From Dyadobacter luticola (GTDB taxonomy: Bacteria; Bacteroidota; Bacteroidia; Cytophagales; Spirosomataceae), in assembly GCF_005860805.1 (NCBI RefSeq), contig NZ_VCEJ01000004.1, positions 620,001 to 684,000 on the forward strand: a stretch of 64,000 bases of DNA. The letters run 5' to 3'. The notes under the pieces are model-generated. The model did not search any database, had not been told where the DNA came from, and saw nothing but the letters and a program-made list of their open reading frames with translations. This document shows, piece by piece, positions 60,183 to 64,000 of the stretch (positions within the stretch are counted from its first letter, which is position 1; every line of letters starts with the position of its first letter). Made by a program: the position numbers and the translations under genes.

Positions 60183-62399
60183 TTATTTTTGCGGCGCGGT
60201 GATCACGCCCAGATACCTGCCCATCCAGTAAGGCAAAAGCCAAATATCCCCCGCGCTGTGCTCAGAAGCACCATTTCCACCATTCCGGTCGAGGTTGAAC
60301 ATATTGCCATTGTGCCGTTGAACGGGGCGCTCGTCGGGAGGCAGAACTTCCTTCGTGGTCTGTTTGCGGAAGTTGGGTTCCAGCAGTTCAATGTCTTTCC
60401 GGTGGCTGTTTTTAATCACCCAGTCGATCAGGTCAAGCGGGTGTTCCTGCAGGTACCAGACTGCTTCATCGAGGTCAAATTCCTTCGCACCGGTTAATGC
60501 AGTGAAGATATTCCAGGCACCTTCCTTTTCTGGCCTTTCCACTTGCCAGTGGTCGAGGATCTGCGTTTTGTATTTTGCTTTCAAAGTATCATTTAAAGCA
60601 TATCGGTACAGGCCCCAGTAACCCACAAAATACATCTCATCGTCGGAGTGGTTCCAGCCGTCGGACATGTGCTTGGCGTGCTCATCCGCATCCGCAGGCG
60701 CTTTTCCGATTTCTTTCATCGAGCGCATCATGTTTTCCAGGTAACCATATTTTGTCATCAGCTCGATGGCCTTTTTCTTGTATTTTTCCTTTTTGGTAAA
60801 ATGATAAGCCGTTTGCAGCATCCCGATAATGTTCGACGAATTCAGCTTCCGGTCGCCCACATTCGTTGGAAATGAATTTACATACTCTGGGTTCCACTTG
60901 CCCCACATGGTCGGCTTGCCGTCATAGTCGATGAGGTACATATCGTTCTTGATAATGTGCGACATCACCGTGTCAATCAGCGTAATAGCCCGTTTTTTCA
61001 TTGAAGGATCATCCACTAATTCCGCCATCGCACCAAAAGCAAAAATGTGCCCGATGATCTCGTCGCTGCTCGTTGTCGATTTCCAATCCCACTCTCTATC
61101 GGGTGAATGCTGCCAGCGCTCAATGTCATGCAACTCCTTCATGTGGCCCGACCGCTCGAATGATCTCGCCGGAAAACCAGGGATCGGATTGACGGTATAT
61201 AACCTCTCCATACCGTCCAGCGCATCCTTGCAATTTGCCAAAGCCTCAGGCGATTTGGTCACCGCATACCTGAAAATCTCGCCGCCGAGGTACATCGAAG
61301 TCCATAAGCCATCATTATCCGAATCCTCCATGTAGCCGGTCGAAAGATTCCCATGATCCATCCCGACCAATGTCGCATTGAAACCATTCCGGATATGCCG
61401 CTGCCGTACCTGCTCTTCGAAGAGCATCGCTTTGTCTTCCAGGGTCATTGATTTGAAAATGATTTGTCCCAAACCTTTGGTAGTCAGTACCAGAACGGAT
61501 TTTCTAGGTCCCTCGGCAATGTCGGTAACCTTGTTTCCCGGCAGCCAGCGCTCACCGTTATAGTAGTCGAATTTCCCGTCTTGCCGGAGTGCAAATGCGC
61601 CCTCATCCGACCCAAACCAGATTTTTCCATTTACTTCTCTCACCGCCGTAATGTTGGGTACCGGCACTTTTTTCTGGCTTGCGCCGGTTTGTTTGGCGGT
61701 CGCAATGTTAAATGTCAGGTAGCCGTCGGTTGTGCCGATGGTAATGGTGGTGTTTTTGTTCGTAATATCAAAAGAAGTAAAATCTGCTCCCACGAGTTGT
61801 TTTGAGAGTTTTTTATCTTTTAATGAAAAAGAATACAAGGATTTTTTACCTAAAATCCAGAACTGATCTGCCGTATTCTGGTAGACAATGTCCTGAATGT
61901 CGTCGCTATCCAGCTTGCCGCTCCACAGATTTTGGGAATTCCTGATCAGCTGCAAAGATTTTCCATCCGATATCAGAAAGGTCTGGTCTTTACCACCTGC
62001 AAAAATGTCCGCGCCGGGCAGTGAATGTTTGGAAAACAATGTCCCAGCCCATGCATTGCTAAAAATCACGGAGTCGGTCAGGTAAGTAAACTGGTTTTCG
62101 TAAGCCGTGATCGCTGAGATTTTTTTGTATTTTAAAAATCGGTAAGTATTGTCAGGGACGACTTTTCCGGGGTATAAAAACTCGCCATCGTAAACATGCT
62201 GCAAACCTTCTTTTGCTAAAATCTGAATGTTGCCATTCCGGTCGGAGGCGGCTTGTAGAAGGTCTGTTTTGTTATCTGAATAATATTTGATGCTGTAATC
62301 CTGCAAATAAGGTTTGTCTTTGTAAACCGCCTGGGCACGGGTATCCGGTTTATAGAATGCGGAAATGATGAAGATGAGGAGTGATACGTGGGTTTTCAT
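60183..62399 (-). CDS. Propeller - alpha/alpha-toroid protein, putative glycan-active enzyme
   Basis: A 738-residue exported protein with signal peptide LLIFIISAFYKPDTRA. Residues ~25-300 look like a two-component-regulator-type beta-propeller. From about 345 to the end a helical, Trp/Asp-rich domain has GFNATLVGMDHGNLS, DSDNDGLWTSMYLGGEIFRY, WQHSPDREWDWKSTTSSDEI, MWGKWNPEYVN and ASEHSAGDIWLLPYWMGRYL. Helical (alpha/alpha)n domains with such acidic clusters are typical of glycosidases and polysaccharide lyases, but I can assign no CAZy family. It lies between a BNR sialidase-like gene and DUF3748. Confidence 0.75.
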   Translation of the reverse strand: MKTHVSLLIFIISAFYKPDTRAQAVYKDKPYLQDYSIKYYSDNKTDLLQAASDRNGNIQILAKEGLQHVYDGEFLYPGKVVPDNTYRFLKYKKISAITAYENQFTYLTDSVIFSNAWAGTLFSKHSLPGADIFAGGKDQTFLISDGKSLQLIRNSQNLWSGKLDSDDIQDIVYQNTADQFWILGKKSLYSFSLKDKKLSKQLVGADFTSFDITNKNTTITIGTTDGYLTFNIATAKQTGASQKKVPVPNITAVREVNGKIWFGSDEGAFALRQDGKFDYYNGERWLPGNKVTDIAEGPRKSVLVLTTKGLGQIIFKSMTLEDKAMLFEEQVRQRHIRNGFNATLVGMDHGNLSTGYMEDSDNDGLWTSMYLGGEIFRYAVTKSPEALANCKDALDGMERLYTVNPIPGFPARSFERSGHMKELHDIERWQHSPDREWDWKSTTSSDEIIGHIFAFGAMAELVDDPSMKKRAITLIDTVMSHIIKNDMYLIDYDGKPTMWGKWNPEYVNSFPTNVGDRKLNSSNIIGMLQTAYHFTKKEKYKKKAIELMTKYGYLENMMRSMKEIGKAPADADEHAKHMSDGWNHSDDEMYFVGYWGLYRYALNDTLKAKYKTQILDHWQVERPEKEGAWNIFTALTGAKEFDLDEAVWYLQEHPLDLIDWVIKNSHRKDIELLEPNFRKQTTKEVLPPDERPVQRHNGNMFNLDRNGGNGASEHSAGDIWLLPYWMGRYLGVITAPQK

Positions 62400-62417
62400 A
62401 ATTAGCAGAGTTAAATT

Positions 62418-63608
62418 TTACTTCGTAGGATCGACAACTACATATTTGATCGACTTTTTCCCTTTTTCTGGGTGGTGCGAGTAAGTCATGTGCAGCAATC
62501 CGTCTGGTGTCTGGATTAGGCAAGGGTAGGAGTAGCCCCCTTTTTTCGTCGTGTCGTTTTCGATGAAAGCTTTTCGTTTCCAGGTTTTTCCTTCATCGTC
62601 CGAAAGCATCAGGCTTAGCTGATAGCGTCCGTCATCAATGTCATTTCCTAAAAAAGCCCAGCGGCCGTCTTTTAATGTGATCAGCTCTACGCTCGCGGTG
62701 TTCGGGATGTCCGCTTTCACGGTTGCTTTCCAGGTTTCACCATTGTCGGCTGACTCGCTCATGTGTACCCGCGTCGGCTCATCGCCGCTGTCGCGCATGT
62801 AGGCGATTAGGTTACCGTTTTTCTTTTTAATGATCGCCGGTTGGATCGGTCCGCGGCCTACAATCGGCAGTCCGGGTTTCCAGGTTTCACCGTTATCATT
62901 TGAAATCGCCGTCATCGAAAAATTGTAGCCATCGGAATAAAGCGGCAGGATAATCCGCCCGTTTTCCAGCAAAAGCGGCTTAATCCGCGTCATCCAGCCA
63001 ATGCTGCGTTTAGACTTATCCTTGCTGGCTTCGATGATCATTTCATCATATTTCGGTGCGTAACCTGCCCAGCCAACTTGATGTTCAGGCAAATCCTTAA
63101 ACTTTTTTGCGACCTCTTCGGCAAAATGTTCATCCGGTTTCAGAAGAATGTTATCCTGCCAATTCCAGACCGGCGCTCCGGGTTTGTTGTAATCTGTTGA
63201 AGTCCTTAATCTCAGAATCGACTGCTCCCACAAATTGGCCTGCACCGCGATCCAGACCAGGAAAAGTTTACCTTGCGCATTCAGGAAAAGCACCGGGTTA
63301 CAGTCGGGAATGTGCGGGGTGTCTGCCATCAAAAACGGCTCACTCCACTTCGTATCGCCTTTTTTCAACCTCGCTCCCATGATTTTTACATCGTCTTCCG
63401 TCCTCTCGCCACTTCCCTGAAACCATGCTGCCAAAAAATCACCATTGGGCAGACTTACCAAGCTGCTTCCATGCACATGCTGCGGCTGGTGCGGGAAAAT
63501 CAGCATTTGCTGTACAACATTCTGGCTTCCGGTGCCAGACGATTGTTGTGCTAACGATAATACTTTAAAACTTAAACTGAGGGCTAGTGTTAAAATCAAT
63601 TTCTTCAT
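62418..63608 (-). CDS. Secreted BNR-repeat/exo-alpha-sialidase-like protein
   Basis: A 396-residue exported six-bladed propeller. A non-ATG codon at 63617 keeps the frame, but ATG at 63608 starts a clean signal peptide (LTLALSLSFKVLSLAQQ). Asp-box motifs SNDNGETWKPG, SADNGETWKAT, SDDEGKTWKRK recur at about 215, 270 and 330, as in sialidases. A neuraminidase FRIP motif is not evident (SLVSLPNGDFLAAW near the N-terminus is the nearest), so it could act on another sugar. The stop of the YdjC gene lies 9 bp upstream. Confidence 0.82.
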   Translation of the reverse strand: MKKLILTLALSLSFKVLSLAQQSSGTGSQNVVQQMLIFPHQPQHVHGSSLVSLPNGDFLAAWFQGSGERTEDDVKIMGARLKKGDTKWSEPFLMADTPHIPDCNPVLFLNAQGKLFLVWIAVQANLWEQSILRLRTSTDYNKPGAPVWNWQDNILLKPDEHFAEEVAKKFKDLPEHQVGWAGYAPKYDEMIIEASKDKSKRSIGWMTRIKPLLLENGRIILPLYSDGYNFSMTAISNDNGETWKPGLPIVGRGPIQPAIIKKKNGNLIAYMRDSGDEPTRVHMSESADNGETWKATVKADIPNTASVELITLKDGRWAFLGNDIDDGRYQLSLMLSDDEGKTWKRKAFIENDTTKKGGYSYPCLIQTPDGLLHMTYSHHPEKGKKSIKYVVVDPTK

Positions 63609-63617
63609 GTACGCCAA

Positions 63618-64000
63618 CTATTTTACTTTCTTCCGCCGCTCCATCATTTCCTTCCAGGTAGTCTGGATGATGCCCTGCGACTTGATAAATTCCTTTAAAT
63701 CCTTGTCCATCATCGACAGCATATCAGCATGGCGCGAGCCGCCCGAGGCGCTGATGTACTTGAATTCCTCTGTGATGTCGCTGCTGTGGACAATGATCAT
63801 CGCCACGCCAGGCTGCATATTCGTGAGAGTTTCCTTGATTTTTTGCGCTTTGTATTTGCCCCACTGCTCGGGCGTAATGTTGTTACCTTCGGGTTTCCAG
63901 TCACCGCTGATCGTGTGCAGATCGTCGAGCACGGGTAGTCCCGCCGCCCAGATTTTCTGTCCTACCGGGCCGGTTTGTTTGGTAATCTCAGGATTTGGCA
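63618..64000 (-). CDS. ChbG/YdjC-family carbohydrate deacetylase, C-terminal part
   Basis: The frame is open to the right edge, so only the last ~127 residues are present. The C-terminal blocks ITKQTGPVGQKIWAAGLP, LDDLHTISGDWKPEG, GVAMIIVHSSDITEEF and MMDKDLKEFIKSQGIIQTTW match the YdjC deacetylase family, which removes acetyl from chito-oligosaccharides. The catalytic N-terminus lies beyond the window. It is the first known member here of an operon with the BNR, toroid and DUF3748 genes. Confidence 0.85.
   Translation of the reverse strand, partial: PNPEITKQTGPVGQKIWAAGLPVLDDLHTISGDWKPEGNNITPEQWGKYKAQKIKETLTNMQPGVAMIIVHSSDITEEFKYISASGGSRHADMLSMMDKDLKEFIKSQGIIQTTWKEMMERRKKVK

Noticed and set aside
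42100..64000. tRNA or rRNA genes
   Set aside because: I looked for cloverleaf-like and rRNA-like conserved stretches in intergenic gaps of the whole window and found none I could support; a covariance-model search would be decisive.

Overview
The window looks like chromosome of a Bacteroidota bacterium of the Cytophagales, most like Dyadobacter or Spirosoma. This is inferred from two SusC/SusD pairs with the usual C-terminal and lipobox features, many DUF3857, ThuA and Gfo/Idh/MocA genes, weak Shine-Dalgarno signals and moderate GC. It is almost entirely protein-coding. I see no rRNA, tRNA, CRISPR array, phage or transposase gene.

Left part (1-7140): a cut-off esterase-like gene, a SusC/SusD outer-membrane uptake pair with its own terminator and a perfect LacI-type palindrome far upstream, and a Gfo/Idh/MocA oxidoreductase with a strong terminator. 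Then follow two secreted DUF3857/transglutaminase-fold proteins (7373-11342), one of which has lost its catalytic Cys and His.

Central part (11454-31565): a plus-strand array encodes what appears to be a full 4-hydroxyproline degradation route (DapA-like deaminase/dehydratase, ketoglutarate-semialdehyde dehydrogenase, hydroxyproline epimerase, FAD D-amino-acid dehydrogenase). It is followed by a DUF885 protein, an APC permease, an M28 peptidase and a frameshifted M61 peptidase. It meets a minus-strand array of an S9 dipeptidyl-peptidase-like enzyme, a second SusC/SusD pair and an Xaa-Pro aminopeptidase. Together they look like a locus for using proline/hydroxyproline-rich (collagen-like) peptides: cleave, import, trim, take up amino acids, convert hydroxyproline to 2-oxoglutarate.

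Accessory stretch (31839-34347): small orphan genes, tandem 19-bp repeats, a small inverted-repeat element and a translationally coupled pair of proteins of unknown function. Next (34437-40936) is an overlapping operon of ATP-dependent 5-oxoprolinase, an NRAMP-type transporter and a GH30 glycosidase, followed by the wreck of a toxin-antitoxin locus.

Right part (41222-64000): carbohydrate catabolism and its control. It holds two AraC regulators, a giant lipoprotein joining ThuA, a propeller dehydrogenase, HEAT, CARDB and azurin domains, further Gfo/Idh/MocA and ThuA genes, a sugar isomerase, a hexuronate branch (mannonate dehydratase plus SDR), an intact YoeB-type toxin-antitoxin pair, and a four-gene operon with a YdjC deacetylase, a BNR sialidase-like protein, a propeller-toroid protein and DUF3748. 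Two sites with the same 21-bp-spaced direct repeat lie upstream of a Gfo/Idh gene and the sugar isomerase and look like an AraC operator. Between 49291 and 51099 two copies of a MITE-like repeat bracket a cluster of tiny genes that includes three tandem paralogues and a HigA-N-domain-like protein.
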